A DNA stretch of 64,000 nucleotides from an uncultured Bacteroidia bacterium (GTDB lineage: Bacteria > Bacteroidota > Bacteroidia > NS11-12g > UBA9320). The notes below the pieces were generated by a model, which saw only the letters and a list, made by a program, of their open reading frames with translations, searched no databases and was not told where the DNA came from. Position 1 is the first letter of the stretch, and every line of letters begins with the position of its first letter. The DNA is taken from positions 1-64,000 of the forward strand of contig CALSTB010000008.1 in the NCBI GenBank assembly GCA_943789165.1, given 5' to 3'. This document shows, one piece after another, positions 44,714 to 54,626 of this stretch. The position numbers and the translations under genes are program-made.

Positions 44714-47233
44714 CTAAGCCTCCTCGTCAGGATAGTCAATCAATGGAGATTTCTTCTTTTTAGCACGTTCTTTTGCTAAGTCATAGCTAAGCAACAAGCT
44801 TGGTAATACAATGAGGTTGGACAATAACGCAACCACTAAAGTTAATGAAGTGAAGATCCCAAGCGCAATGGTGCCACCAAAAGAAGAGCCAGAGAAGATG
44901 ATAAAGCCGAAGAATAGTATTACGGAAGTGTATACCATACTAACGCCTGTTTCATTCAATGCTTTTTTAACCGCTTTCTGAATGTTGTATCGATTTCGCT
45001 TTAACTCCATTCTATATTTAGATAAGAAATGGATGGTAAAATCAACGGCAATACCAAATGCAATACTGAAGACCAGCACAGTACTAGGTTTTAAGGCTAC
45101 TCCAAAATATCCCATTAATCCTGCAGTGATTAATAAAGGAATCATGTTTGGAATTAATGAGATGGCAATCATTCTCGCAGAAGTGAAGATTGTCGCCATG
45201 ATTAAACCAATGATTAAAAAGGCTACTAACAAACTAATCATCAAGTTTCTATTTAGGTAATCATTACCTTTTAGGAAGATGATAGACGTGCCAGTTAAGG
45301 AAATGTCGCGACGCATACTAGAATCTACCGGCGTATAGACATATTCCAATTCGGTGTGATATATGGTATCCATCATCGTGGAATCCATTTCACTTTGTAC
45401 TATTTCGACAATCGAGTCTGTTGTAATTTCGTTTGACACCTCTCGCTGGTAATTGAAAACAGTATCAGCAATTGCGGATATTTCTCTTTTTAATTCTTCA
45501 ATTCTAACTGAACCAACATCGGCCATTTGGACAGAAATACGTGCTTTCTGACGCGTACTGTCAATCATCGAACCCAACATTTTTTGGTCGTTGCCCTGCG
45601 TATTGTTCGGGAACAGACCTAAAATCCGTGATAACTCTAAAGTACTCGGTGTTCGGTAATAAGCGGGGTTGCCGCCATTCATTTCTTGTCGCGCAAAATT
45701 GATGATTTGAGCAATGGATATGGAACGCGATAATTCAGGGTACTTCGAAAGCTTGTTCGTTTCAAAGTCATTCATTTTACGCAGTAATTTTGGGTCCTGA
45801 ATGCCATAAGGCACGCGACTATCAATCACTATTTCAAACGGCATGACTCCGTTCACGTTTTTCTCAAAGAACTTTAAATCAGTATAAATTTGGTTGCTCT
45901 TCGAAATATCATCCACCATAAAGCCAACGGCTTTCATTCGACTCAAACCAATAAACATGAGTACCACAACCACACCTGTAACGATGTATACTTGTCGGCG
46001 CTTATTAGTGACTATATGCGATAATTTGGCTATGCCAGCGTTGAGTATCTTATTGTCTAAGTGTTTGGTCTGACGAATGGTTGGGTCAGGCAGATAACTA
46101 AAGATCAATGGTATCAAAATGATGGCAATCAAAAAGACCGACATCACACTTAAAAAGGCTGTTAAACCAAATTCTTTTAATACCGTACTACCGGTTAATA
46201 CAAACACCCCAAAACCAATACCCGTGGTCAAGTTGGTGAAGAATACCGCAATCCCAACCCGACTAATCACCCGCTGTAGAGCTTTCATTTTGTTGTTGTG
46301 CATCTTGTATTCATCGTGGTATTTATTCAACAGATATATGCAGTTGGCAATACCTATCACAACAATTAACGGGGGTAATAATCCAATGAATGGAGTAATC
46401 TTAAAACCTAGAAGTACTACTATGCCAAAACTCCATATAACACCAATGGCAACTACCAACATGGAGAATATCAAGGTGTACAGAGAGCGGAAGAAGAATA
46501 ACAAAATCAATGCGGTAATGAGCATCGACAATCCAGTGAATAGTTGTAACTCACTTTGCACCATGCTCGAAAACTTGGTCCTGATATAAGGTAATCCAGA
46601 GTAATGCGCTTGAACATTGTGTGCTTTACACACTTGGTTGACGTGGTCCACAACACCTGTTACAAATGGGATTCTTCTTTTAGAATCTAACAGGTCCTTT
46701 TTCAAAGTCACCGCCATTAAGGTGAAATTCGACGAGTCCTTAACCAAGATGCCTTGGTAGAATCGTAAGTTTTTGATTTCCGCCAACAAAGAATCAACTT
46801 CAGTCTGGTTTTTAGCAGGTTTGACAACTACTTCTTGTTGTTCAAAGACTTCAATAAGTGAGGAATCTTCTTCGTAAACCGTTATCTGACGACCAATCAC
46901 CATCTTAGGCACATTGGCAATCGAAAGGATTTTTTCTATACCATCCATTCGCTCAATTGAGTCGGAGAGCGCACACCAGGCATTAAAAAAGGCTGGTTTG
47001 GTAATTTCTTCAGAATTGATTCCAATCACTAAAACACTACCGTCATCGCCAAAAGTGGCTTTAAAATCTTGGTAGGTTATGTAGTCAGGATCATTGTCAG
47101 GAATAAACTTAGGGTTGTCATACTGCAACTCTACATCCTTGGCCTTGAAAGCCATGAATGCCGTAAGTAAGGCAAGGACTGCTATCAGAAGCAACCTATT
47201 TCTTAAGACAAAAACGGATAATTTCTCCCACAT
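44714..47233 (-). CDS. RND superfamily (MMPL-like) exporter
   Basis: 839 residues. The N-terminal span (about 11-28) is followed by a large periplasmic loop, then two clusters of five to six membrane segments typical of the RND/SSD fold. The internal duplication is visible as GIANCIYLLNKYHDEYKM in the first half and GIAVDFTIHFLSKYRMEL in the second. HpnN-like exporters of this class move hydrophobic lipids such as hopanoids. The substrate here is unknown. It has its own -7-like box upstream and no operon partner. Confidence 0.9.
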   Translation of the reverse strand: MWEKLSVFVLRNRLLLIAVLALLTAFMAFKAKDVELQYDNPKFIPDNDPDYITYQDFKATFGDDGSVLVIGINSEEITKPAFFNAWCALSDSIERMDGIEKILSIANVPKMVIGRQITVYEEDSSLIEVFEQQEVVVKPAKNQTEVDSLLAEIKNLRFYQGILVKDSSNFTLMAVTLKKDLLDSKRRIPFVTGVVDHVNQVCKAHNVQAHYSGLPYIRTKFSSMVQSELQLFTGLSMLITALILLFFFRSLYTLIFSMLVVAIGVIWSFGIVVLLGFKITPFIGLLPPLIVVIGIANCIYLLNKYHDEYKMHNNKMKALQRVISRVGIAVFFTNLTTGIGFGVFVLTGSTVLKEFGLTAFLSVMSVFLIAIILIPLIFSYLPDPTIRQTKHLDNKILNAGIAKLSHIVTNKRRQVYIVTGVVVVLMFIGLSRMKAVGFMVDDISKSNQIYTDLKFFEKNVNGVMPFEIVIDSRVPYGIQDPKLLRKMNDFETNKLSKYPELSRSISIAQIINFARQEMNGGNPAYYRTPSTLELSRILGLFPNNTQGNDQKMLGSMIDSTRQKARISVQMADVGSVRIEELKREISAIADTVFNYQREVSNEITTDSIVEIVQSEMDSTMMDTIYHTELEYVYTPVDSSMRRDISLTGTSIIFLKGNDYLNRNLMISLLVAFLIIGLIMATIFTSARMIAISLIPNMIPLLITAGLMGYFGVALKPSTVLVFSIAFGIAVDFTIHFLSKYRMELKRNRYNIQKAVKKALNETGVSMVYTSVILFFGFIIFSGSSFGGTIALGIFTSLTLVVALLSNLIVLPSLLLSYDLAKERAKKKKSPLIDYPDEEA

Positions 47234-47246
47234 AAATTAAGGGCTG

Positions 47247-47254
47247 CAAAAGTA
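47247..47254 (-). promoter_or_regulatory. Putative -7 promoter element for the RND exporter
   Basis: TACTTTTG on the minus strand fits TAnnTTTG, 14 bases before the ATG at 47233. Confidence 0.5.
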
Positions 47255-47317
47255 GGTAAAATAGTCGTAGAAAGATGCCGTGATTGTTGCGAAATTATTG
47301 GGGGTGTTAGAATCGCC

Positions 47318-48649
47318 CTAACGTACTAGTATCGGTTGGTTAGACAATTGATGGCTGTCATTTTCAACCGACAAATAATAGATTCCTGGTGTAACGTCAT
47401 TGATATGATATGTATCACTTTTATGATCGTTTGAAGCTTTCCACACAATTTGGCCACTCAAATTGGTTATTTGGAGCTTTGTTATATCTCGATTATTTAA
47501 AGAAATCACAACACATTCACAATCGTTGGGTTGATACCAATACAATCCCAAATTCAGCAAGGTCTCATCAACCGTTTGAGCGTTACCACAAGTAGCCATA
47601 ATAGAGTCAACGCGGCTTCGTAACATAGGCAAGAGACGATACAAAGAATCTCCAGGACAAGCTGTGGCACAACCATCTTGGTGACCAGCAATGTGGCCTA
47701 ACGCGTTTGAGTTACTGGTTGGATGAGGCGAACTTCCTAAAGCTGAAATGTTGTTTTTAAAACACTTCCAAGTTAGTAAATGTGTCAGTGCGTTTAAAGA
47801 GGCATTGGTCGGGGCGATGTCTTGATAATTGCCCAAAACACAAATACCCATTGTGTTTGTGTTTTTACCGCAAAAATGGGCGCCTTTAATATTGTCAGTG
47901 CTGTCGATATTTTGATGGTCGCGGCCTTCAAAGATTGACCCATCCTGTGCAACAACAAAATTGTAGCCTATGTCATCCCAACCATTGGTTTGGGTGTGTA
48001 GCAAATAAATGTTACGCACAACGTTTATATAATCGTGGTTGGCATTTGAACTTGCCGCATGATGGATTACGGTGTGATTAACTGTATGATTCTCACGTTT
48101 GCCTGTTGGTTTTGGCAATCCATCCCGCCAAATATTTCCGCTAATAAGTTGAGGCTTTTCACACAAGGTGCCAGATTTTTTGCCCAAAGACTTTTTAATG
48201 TGTGACAAAACAGGTGGTGCATAAAACAGGTAGATCCGAATGCTCCCTTCAAGATTTCCAGAATAGAAATTAAAATACTTTTGGGCGGTATTGGGAATAA
48301 TAAACGGTGACCTTCTTTCGTCGCCCGGCTGATCGGTTTGTGGAATTGAATCCAAGTAAAACACCTCTTTTTCTTTGGTGGTATAGGTCGTTGACACAAA
48401 ATCAGCGTCACGGGAAATCTCAAAAATGAAACTGGTATACACAAAATCAAAATCGATATTTTGATACGTTGTGTGTTTGTTGATGTCCAAGTCTAGCACC
48501 TTAACAAACGCATGATTCTCAACAGGCAATTCAATTGTTGAACGCAAGTCAACAGTCGCAGGTTCATCTGATATAGGCTTGTACGACGACGACACCCAAC
48601 CAATAGTTAGCGCGAACAAGAAAGCTACAAATAGACTAAGTCGTTTCAA
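47318..48649 (-). CDS. Secreted N-acetylmuramoyl-L-alanine amidase (PGRP-like) with T9SS-type tail
   Basis: 443 residues with a signal peptide (FLFALTIGWVSSS). A 140-residue N-terminal region leads to an amidase_2/PGRP domain with zinc ligands in TVIHHAAS and GHQDGCATACPGD, plus DDIGYNFVVAQDG. The C-terminal 75 residues (LGLYWYQPNDCE, GIYYLSVEND) resemble a type A sorting domain, with YQPND in place of the usual YPNPT. The enzyme would cut stem peptides from glycan strands outside the cell or in foreign peptidoglycan. Its start overlaps the end of the inositol phosphatase gene by 14 bases. Confidence 0.88.
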   Translation of the reverse strand: MKRLSLFVAFLFALTIGWVSSSYKPISDEPATVDLRSTIELPVENHAFVKVLDLDINKHTTYQNIDFDFVYTSFIFEISRDADFVSTTYTTKEKEVFYLDSIPQTDQPGDERRSPFIIPNTAQKYFNFYSGNLEGSIRIYLFYAPPVLSHIKKSLGKKSGTLCEKPQLISGNIWRDGLPKPTGKRENHTVNHTVIHHAASSNANHDYINVVRNIYLLHTQTNGWDDIGYNFVVAQDGSIFEGRDHQNIDSTDNIKGAHFCGKNTNTMGICVLGNYQDIAPTNASLNALTHLLTWKCFKNNISALGSSPHPTSNSNALGHIAGHQDGCATACPGDSLYRLLPMLRSRVDSIMATCGNAQTVDETLLNLGLYWYQPNDCECVVISLNNRDITKLQITNLSGQIVWKASNDHKSDTYHINDVTPGIYYLSVENDSHQLSNQPILVR

Positions 48650-49418
48650 AGTGTTTTTGAATTATCGTACTCAAGTGGTCTGAAGCCATGTGGCTTCCGG
48701 CGATAATTTCTCCTCCAAAGATATAGTCATCACCATTCTTAAAGTCATAAACATTACCACCAGCTTGTTGTACAATGTACGCTCCAGCGGCCACATCCCA
48801 CGGACTAAGTCCAACCTCGAAAAAGCCATCAAACCTGCCGCACGCAACATAGGCAAGGTCTAATGCGGCACTCCCCAATCGCCGAACTCCTCGGGTTTCT
48901 TTCATGCAATATTCCAGCACTTGCAGGTATTTTGGTACGTCTTCGAACGTGTAGTAAGGAAAGCCCGTAGCAATTAAGGTGTCGCTGAATTTAAGTTTGT
49001 CACTGACGTGGATGGGTGTTTTATTCATATAAGCGCCGCTTTCGTCTGCCCAAAAGAATTCCTCCCGATTCAATTCCAACACAAAACCAGCTACCGTCTT
49101 TCCGTGGTGTTGCAGCGCCACACTGATGCAATACGCTGGTATTTGATGAATAAAGTTGGTCGTGCCATCCACTGGATCAATAATCCATTGATACGCATTG
49201 TCAGATTTTACGCCAGTATTTTCCTCAGCAATGATGGAACTACCGGGTATCAAGTCAAGAAATGCAGCGACCAAAAACTTTTCAGTGGCAACGTCAATGT
49301 CAGTAACCAATTGGTTCAATCCTTTGGTGTCTAATGCACTAAAGCGGGTGTCATCATTATTGAAGAAGCTGGATTTAGCTTCCAACATGATGGCTTTTAT
49401 GGATTCTGTAAACTTCAT
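48636..49418 (-). CDS. Inositol monophosphatase family protein
   Basis: 260 residues. The metal and substrate motifs are complete: Glu65-Glu66 (IIAEEN), DPVDGTTNF (81-89) and SPWDVAAGAYIV near the end. The family hydrolyses inositol monophosphate, and some members act on fructose-1,6-bisphosphate or 3'-phosphoadenosine phosphate. Without inositol genes nearby the physiological substrate is open. It begins immediately after the trmH-type stop, in an operon with the secreted amidase. Confidence 0.92.
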   Translation of the reverse strand: MKFTESIKAIMLEAKSSFFNNDDTRFSALDTKGLNQLVTDIDVATEKFLVAAFLDLIPGSSIIAEENTGVKSDNAYQWIIDPVDGTTNFIHQIPAYCISVALQHHGKTVAGFVLELNREEFFWADESGAYMNKTPIHVSDKLKFSDTLIATGFPYYTFEDVPKYLQVLEYCMKETRGVRRLGSAALDLAYVACGRFDGFFEVGLSPWDVAAGAYIVQQAGGNVYDFKNGDDYIFGGEIIAGSHMASDHLSTIIQKHFETT

Positions 49419-50153
49419 TTATCTCATTAATCTATCGCACACAATGGCAGTGGCAATGGCTGCATTTAAACTTTCAGCTTCTCCAGTTCTAGGTATCGTA
49501 ATGGCATTGTGTTTCAATAACAACAATTCCGGCGATATACCATTGGCTTCTCCACCAATCACTATTAATCCAGAGGTTGTTTTCGGCACATGATATAAGG
49601 AATCCCCGTCCATCAATGTATAATAAATTGGTTTGGTTGATTCTTGAATTTGGTGTTTTAAATCTCCATAAATGACCTGTACCCTTGAAAATGAACCCAT
49701 CGAGCTCGAAATCGTTTTTGGGTTATACACGTCTACCGTTTCTTCTGAGCAGTAAATATTCTTAATGCCGTACCAATCGGCTATTCTAACAATTGTTCCA
49801 AGATTGCCAGGATCTTTGATGTCATCTAATATCAGTTCCCAGTCTGACTTTTGACGTATTTGGTTGATCGCTTGATTGGCGACTGCTATGACAGGCGATG
49901 CAGACTTGAAAAAAGACATGCGTTCTAGATCGGTTTTACTGCTTTCAAAAAGCGGAATGTCCTTTGTAATGTCCTGATGTTCATTAATCCAGTCAGAAGT
50001 CGCGTAAATTGAGTCGATTATAAAATTGCTGTGGATGAGTTCCACCACCGATTTTTCACCCTCAACCATAAATTGGCTGTATTTTTGACGATATTTCTTT
50101 CGGTGAAGAGACTGAACAAATTTTATTTGATTTTTGGTAACCAACTTGGGCAT
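49419..50153 (-). CDS. SpoU/TrmH-type RNA 2'-O-methyltransferase
   Basis: 244 residues. An N-terminal substrate-binding part (QSLHRKKYRQ, FMVEGEKSV) precedes the knotted SPOUT fold with its three motifs: DDIKDPGNLGTIVRIADW, IGGEANGIS and IPRTGEAESLNAAIA. It methylates a ribose in tRNA or rRNA using S-adenosylmethionine. The exact site is not evident (RlmB-like and TrmH-like proteins look alike). It heads the operon trmH-type, inositol phosphatase, amidase. The 5' end is divergent from, and overlaps, tamL. Confidence 0.9.
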   Translation of the reverse strand: MPKLVTKNQIKFVQSLHRKKYRQKYSQFMVEGEKSVVELIHSNFIIDSIYATSDWINEHQDITKDIPLFESSKTDLERMSFFKSASPVIAVANQAINQIRQKSDWELILDDIKDPGNLGTIVRIADWYGIKNIYCSEETVDVYNPKTISSSMGSFSRVQVIYGDLKHQIQESTKPIYYTLMDGDSLYHVPKTTSGLIVIGGEANGISPELLLLKHNAITIPRTGEAESLNAAIATAIVCDRLMR

Positions 50154-52406
50154 AACGTAATAAGGACAAAGGTAACGTTACTTTTGTTTAGTGCCTTGTT
50201 TTTTGCCTCCTGTAAAACCAGTAAGCTAGTTCCCGAAAACGAGTTCCTCCTTCAAAAAAACAAAATCGTAGGTGTTGATGAATCAGCCTCCGAAATGGAA
50301 CTACTCGACCAAGTGCGACTGGAACCCAACAGACGCCTAATTGTTTTCAAAGCGCATATGTGGGCCCATTATTTCGGAAGTAAAGTTGGGTTAAACAAAA
50401 TCGGGGAACCTCCCGTATTAATTGACACAACGGCGATTCGCTTAAGCGCCGAGAACATGCAGCGCTATTTGGTAAAGCGAGGTTACTTCGACAACAAGGT
50501 CACGTATGAAGTGAGTCAAACGAAGTTTTCAAAGACTTTCAATTTGCCTAAACAGCGTGTAACGTATTTTGTGGATGAGGGAGCACCATATACCATTCAG
50601 CGCGTTCAGTATTCAACAAATTCCTCAGATATTCAAAAGCTAATCGATAAAACGCGATTGGAGTCAAAACTAATCGTCAATCAACCTGTCGATTTTGATA
50701 AAATTGGAGAGGAGCGGGCTCGGTTAAGTACGCTATTAAGAAACAATGGCTATTACAGTTTTAACCCGTCTTATATCACCATTGAACTGGATACGGCAAT
50801 TATTCCTCGCCGTGTTTTTGTCGATATCAATATATCCGATCCAGATAGCGCCGTACATACTAAGAAACGCATTCGCAAGGTTCAGGTTGTCTATGAAACA
50901 GGTGAACAGAGTTTTGATACGATTCGCAACGTCAAGCACAACATTACGTTTGTAATGAATGGTATGAATATTTCTCCCGCCGTAATCGGAAACAACATCT
51001 TGTTGAAAGAGGGTGAGTATTTTAGTCAGTTAAACTTAGCCACGTCGTACGAAAGACTTGTCAGTCTTAATTTGTTTAGCAACGTTGGCATCGAAATAAA
51101 GGAAGTAGGTAGCGACCTTGATAGGTTGGACATATTTGTCAGCCTGAAGACGGCGCCAAAGTTTGATTTCGTCTGGCAACCTCAAATAATTTCAACGGAA
51201 CAGCGATTTAATAATAGTCAATCGAGTAGAAACTACGGACTTGCAAACGAGTTTTCACTGCGGAATAAAAACGTATTTCACAATGGTGAGGAATTTAACA
51301 TCAATGTGAGAACGGCTTTAGAAACTCAGTTTACGTCGGATAGTAATTCAGCATTTAGTACGTTCATTCAAGAGCTCAATACAGAACTCAAAATACCGCA
51401 ACTATTGTTTTTTAGAAAAAGAGGTAATGCACTTAAAGTCAATTCGGTAAGCACGAATTTTAACGCAAGTTATCTGTTTGAAACCAACCCGTTTTACAGA
51501 CGAAACTTTTTCCCTTTGTCGTACACCTATGAAATAGCGGATAAGCGATTTCGACTAACGTATTCGCCATTATTGGTGAGTTTGAATGAGGCTACTTATA
51601 AGCAAAATCTGTTTGATCAGGCAAGCGCAAGTTACCTGCAGACGTTAGAAAGGATTTTTACCAATAACTTAATTACCAGCCAGCAAGTCGGTGGTTTTTA
51701 CACCAACCAAAAGAAAGGATCTATGCGATATTGGTCTATTCGGTCCAATTTTTTAGAGGTTTCAGGAATTTGGCTGCCTAGATTGACGGATTACGGAAAG
51801 ACGTTTGGTGTTAACCACTCAACCTTTATTCGGACAGATGCAGATTTGCGGTTTCATGTGAAGTTCAACCAAAACAACGAGTTAGTTTTACGTGGTTTTG
51901 GTGGAGTAGGTGTTCCTATCGGAGATCGGTCGGTGTTGCCGTATGAACGACGGTTTATAAGCGGTGGTTCCAATTATTTGAGGGGTTGGCGATTGCGAAC
52001 CGTTGGACCAGGAGCGTTTTCAGCCGCAGATAATTTGCAACTTACGCGGACAGGAGAATTAGGGTTGTTGGGGAACCTCGAATACCGATTTAATATTTTG
52101 AGAAACGTGATTGATCTAAACGGGGCGTTTTTTGTCGACATGGGCAACGTATGGAACCTGAAGCAAGATAGTTTATTCCCTGAGGGCGAGTTTAAGGCAG
52201 ATAGGTTCTTGCAAGAGTTTGCAATTAATACTGGTGTTGGATTTCGATTTGACCTAGACTTTTTACTGTTACGAGCTGATTGGGGCGTACCTCTTTGGGA
52301 TCCCAATTTTTCTTTAGAAGAACGGGCAGTGATTAGAGGAGCCTTCAAAGATGGCTGGATTTTTAAACGTCCAGTATGGAATGTTGCTGTAGGCTATCCA
52401 TTTTAA
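50127..52406 (+). CDS. tamL: TamL-type lipoprotein, BamA/TamA family outer-membrane assembly factor
   Basis: About 759 residues. The signal segment VTLLLFSALFFASC ends in a lipobox Cys, followed by KTSKLVPENEFLL, the pattern of the Bacteroidota lipoprotein TamL. POTRA-like repeats lie at about 90-330, and the rest is a 16-strand barrel ending in VAVGYPF, with the conserved RRFISGGSNYLRGWR. It inserts outer-membrane proteins with TamB. The start is uncertain: no ATG fits. TTG at 50127 gives a suitable signal peptide, and GTG at 50031 is too long. It overlaps the divergent methylase start. Confidence 0.85.
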   Translation: MIFGNQLGHNVIRTKVTLLLFSALFFASCKTSKLVPENEFLLQKNKIVGVDESASEMELLDQVRLEPNRRLIVFKAHMWAHYFGSKVGLNKIGEPPVLIDTTAIRLSAENMQRYLVKRGYFDNKVTYEVSQTKFSKTFNLPKQRVTYFVDEGAPYTIQRVQYSTNSSDIQKLIDKTRLESKLIVNQPVDFDKIGEERARLSTLLRNNGYYSFNPSYITIELDTAIIPRRVFVDINISDPDSAVHTKKRIRKVQVVYETGEQSFDTIRNVKHNITFVMNGMNISPAVIGNNILLKEGEYFSQLNLATSYERLVSLNLFSNVGIEIKEVGSDLDRLDIFVSLKTAPKFDFVWQPQIISTEQRFNNSQSSRNYGLANEFSLRNKNVFHNGEEFNINVRTALETQFTSDSNSAFSTFIQELNTELKIPQLLFFRKRGNALKVNSVSTNFNASYLFETNPFYRRNFFPLSYTYEIADKRFRLTYSPLLVSLNEATYKQNLFDQASASYLQTLERIFTNNLITSQQVGGFYTNQKKGSMRYWSIRSNFLEVSGIWLPRLTDYGKTFGVNHSTFIRTDADLRFHVKFNQNNELVLRGFGGVGVPIGDRSVLPYERRFISGGSNYLRGWRLRTVGPGAFSAADNLQLTRTGELGLLGNLEYRFNILRNVIDLNGAFFVDMGNVWNLKQDSLFPEGEFKADRFLQEFAINTGVGFRFDLDFLLLRADWGVPLWDPNFSLEERAVIRGAFKDGWIFKRPVWNVAVGYPF
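50167..50174 (-). promoter_or_regulatory. Putative -7 promoter element for the methylase operon
   Basis: TACCTTTG on the minus strand matches TAnnTTTG exactly, 13 bases before the ATG at 50153. It lies inside the 5' coding part of tamL. Confidence 0.55.
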
Positions 52407-52417
52407 TTTTGTTCGAT

Positions 52418-52425
52418 TACTTTTG
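52418..52425 (+). promoter_or_regulatory. Putative -7 promoter element for the M48 protease
   Basis: TACTTTTG fits TAnnTTTG, 17 bases before the ATG at 52442 in a 35-base gap. Confidence 0.5.
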
Positions 52426-52441
52426 CAAACGTTATTAAAGC

Positions 52442-53251
52442 ATGAAAAGAAATTTTAAAACACTCCTATTAACTGTACTTACCCTCGCAATCGGATTTAG
52501 TGGTTGTAAGGATGAAGATGGAAATAAAAAAGCGGTTAATTTTTTTACACTACAAGATGATATCGATTTTGGTGCTCAGGTAGCAGCAGAAATTGAATCA
52601 GATCCAGTGAACTTTCCGATTTTAGACAGTGCTTCTTATCCTGAAGCATACGAGCATTTAAGACGTATCACTGATACCATATTAAACAGCGGTAAAGTAG
52701 AATATAGAGAAGAGTTTGTATGGCAGACCAAAATCATTGAAGACGATTCAACATTGAACGCTTTCTGTACACCAGGTGGGTACATTTATGTATACACAGG
52801 TCTAATCAAGTTTTTGGAAAGTGAAGATGAGTTGGCAGGTGTCATGGGACATGAAATTGCGCATGCAGATGAGAGACATTCGACGGAAGCGCTTACGAAG
52901 CAATATGGAACTGACGTGTTGTTCGCCATTTTATTTGGTAACGACCAAGGAACTTTAGCACAAGTGGCAAAGGGAATGATTGGATTGAAATACAGTCGCA
53001 ACAATGAATCTGAGGCTGATATGCGTTCAGTGGATTATTTATATCCAACTCAATATGACGCACGTGGGGCTGCAAGATTTTTTGAGAAACTGATTGCCCA
53101 AGGTGGCGGTAGTGGACCAGAATTCTTAAGCACACACCCAAACCCAGAAAACAGAGTTGCTGACATAATTTCTTATTGGGAAGATAAAGGAAGTAAGGAA
53201 GGCGAGCGATTTGAGGATCGTTATAAAGATTTTAAAAATAGTTTACCATAA
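52442..53251 (+). CDS. M48 family metallopeptidase lipoprotein
   Basis: 269 residues. The lipobox (GFSGC, Cys22) predicts a periplasm-facing lipoprotein. The zinc motif HEIAH is at 137-141, and the third ligand is in NESEADMRS (about 189-193). BepA/LoiP-type enzymes of this family degrade misassembled outer-membrane proteins, which would fit the tamL gene just upstream. It has its own promoter-like box and a strong terminator. Confidence 0.92.
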   Translation: MKRNFKTLLLTVLTLAIGFSGCKDEDGNKKAVNFFTLQDDIDFGAQVAAEIESDPVNFPILDSASYPEAYEHLRRITDTILNSGKVEYREEFVWQTKIIEDDSTLNAFCTPGGYIYVYTGLIKFLESEDELAGVMGHEIAHADERHSTEALTKQYGTDVLFAILFGNDQGTLAQVAKGMIGLKYSRNNESEADMRSVDYLYPTQYDARGAARFFEKLIAQGGGSGPEFLSTHPNPENRVADIISYWEDKGSKEGERFEDRYKDFKNSLP

Positions 53252-53273
53252 TAACTGGCAAAACGAAAGCACT

Positions 53274-53309
53274 AAAAGCCTTTTTGCCGTTGCAGAAAGG
53301 CTTTTTTTA
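53274..53309 (+). terminator. Rho-independent terminator after the M48 protease
   Basis: AAAGCCTTT (53275-53283) pairs with AAAGGCTTT (53296-53304) across a 12-base loop and runs into seven T. Confidence 0.9.
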
Positions 53310-53326
53310 TACAAGGTTTAAAAGAA

Positions 53327-54559
53327 ATGGAATTAAAAGAAACAAGTTATCAGATCCAAGGGGTTGATTTACTTAACGTAGCAAATGAATTTGGCTCACC
53401 AATTTATGTGTATGATGCAGATAAGATTGTAAGTCAATATAAACAGTTGTGTACCGCGTTTAAGGGAGTTGATCTTAAGATAAAATACGCTTGTAAGGCT
53501 TTAACCAATATCAACATCCTAAAATTGCTTCGCCAGCAAGGTTGTGGGTTGGATACCGTTTCCATTCAAGAAGTTATGCTAGGTCTCGAAGCTGGTTTTG
53601 AACCTCATGAAATTCTATACACACCCAACTGTGTGTCGTTTGATGAAATTAAAAGAGCCGTAGATGTTGGCGTACAAATCAACATCGATAATATTTCCAT
53701 ATTGGAACAATTTGGCGATAAATATGGATCATCGGTTCCTGTTTGTATCCGCTTAAATCCACATATAATGGCTGGTGGTCACTCACATATTTCAGTGGGA
53801 CATATCGACTCTAAGTTTGGGGTTTCGATCCATCAAGTGCCGCATTTATTGCGTGTGGTAAAAACCTATAACATTAAGGTGAACGGTTTACACATGCATA
53901 CTGGCTCGGATATTTTGGACGCTGAAGTGTTTTTAATAGGAGCGGAGCTACTGTTTAACGTGGCCAAGGAGTTTAAAGATCTTGAGTTCATGGATTTCGG
54001 ATCAGGCTTTAAGGTGGGATATCGTCCTGGTGACGTAACGACAGACATAGCGGCATTAGGTAAGAAAATAACCAAACGGTTTAACGAATTCTGTGCTGAA
54101 TACGGCAGAAAATTGGAACTGTGGTTTGAACCTGGCAAGTTTTTGGTAAGTGAATCAGGATATTTTTTAGTGCGGGCAAACGTCATCAAACAAACAACTT
54201 CAACCGTTTTTGTTGGGGTTGATAGTGGACAAAACCATTTGCTCAGGCCAAAGTTATACGATGCATATCATCAAATTACCAACTTGAGCAATCCTAAAGG
54301 TACCAAACGCATTTATTCTGTGGTTGGTTATATCTGTGAAACAGATACGTTGGCGTACGACCGACAATTAAACGAAGTGCGTGAAGGGGATATTTTGGCG
54401 ATTCATAATGCGGGTGCTTATGCCATCAGCATGAGTTCCAATTATAATTCTCGGTATCGACCAGCAGAAGTGATGATTTATAAAGGAAAGGCACATTTAA
54501 TCCGTAACCGCGAAACATTTGAGGATTTAATACGTGGCCAAGTAGCCATGGAGATGTAA
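53327..54559 (+). CDS. lysA: Diaminopimelate decarboxylase
   Basis: 410 residues. The pyridoxal phosphate lysine is Lys57 in KYACKALTN, with HMHTGSD and the glycine loop MDFGSGFKVGY. The C-terminal substrate motif GYICETDTLA contributes the active-site Cys. It makes L-lysine from meso-diaminopimelate, the last step of the pathway. It sits between two terminators, so it is a single gene. No other lysine genes are in the window. Confidence 0.95.
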   Translation: MELKETSYQIQGVDLLNVANEFGSPIYVYDADKIVSQYKQLCTAFKGVDLKIKYACKALTNINILKLLRQQGCGLDTVSIQEVMLGLEAGFEPHEILYTPNCVSFDEIKRAVDVGVQINIDNISILEQFGDKYGSSVPVCIRLNPHIMAGGHSHISVGHIDSKFGVSIHQVPHLLRVVKTYNIKVNGLHMHTGSDILDAEVFLIGAELLFNVAKEFKDLEFMDFGSGFKVGYRPGDVTTDIAALGKKITKRFNEFCAEYGRKLELWFEPGKFLVSESGYFLVRANVIKQTTSTVFVGVDSGQNHLLRPKLYDAYHQITNLSNPKGTKRIYSVVGYICETDTLAYDRQLNEVREGDILAIHNAGAYAISMSSNYNSRYRPAEVMIYKGKAHLIRNRETFEDLIRGQVAMEM

Positions 54560-54596
54560 AAATTACATTCCACCTCTTCTTTGCGTGATGTAATTT
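54560..54596 (+). terminator. Hairpin after lysA
   Basis: AAATTACAT (54560-54568) pairs perfectly with ATGTAATTT (54588-54596) across a 19-base loop. The T run is short, so termination may be weak. Confidence 0.5.
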
Positions 54597-54626
54597 CCTA
54601 ACTTGCAGGGAATCAAACCAAAGAAT

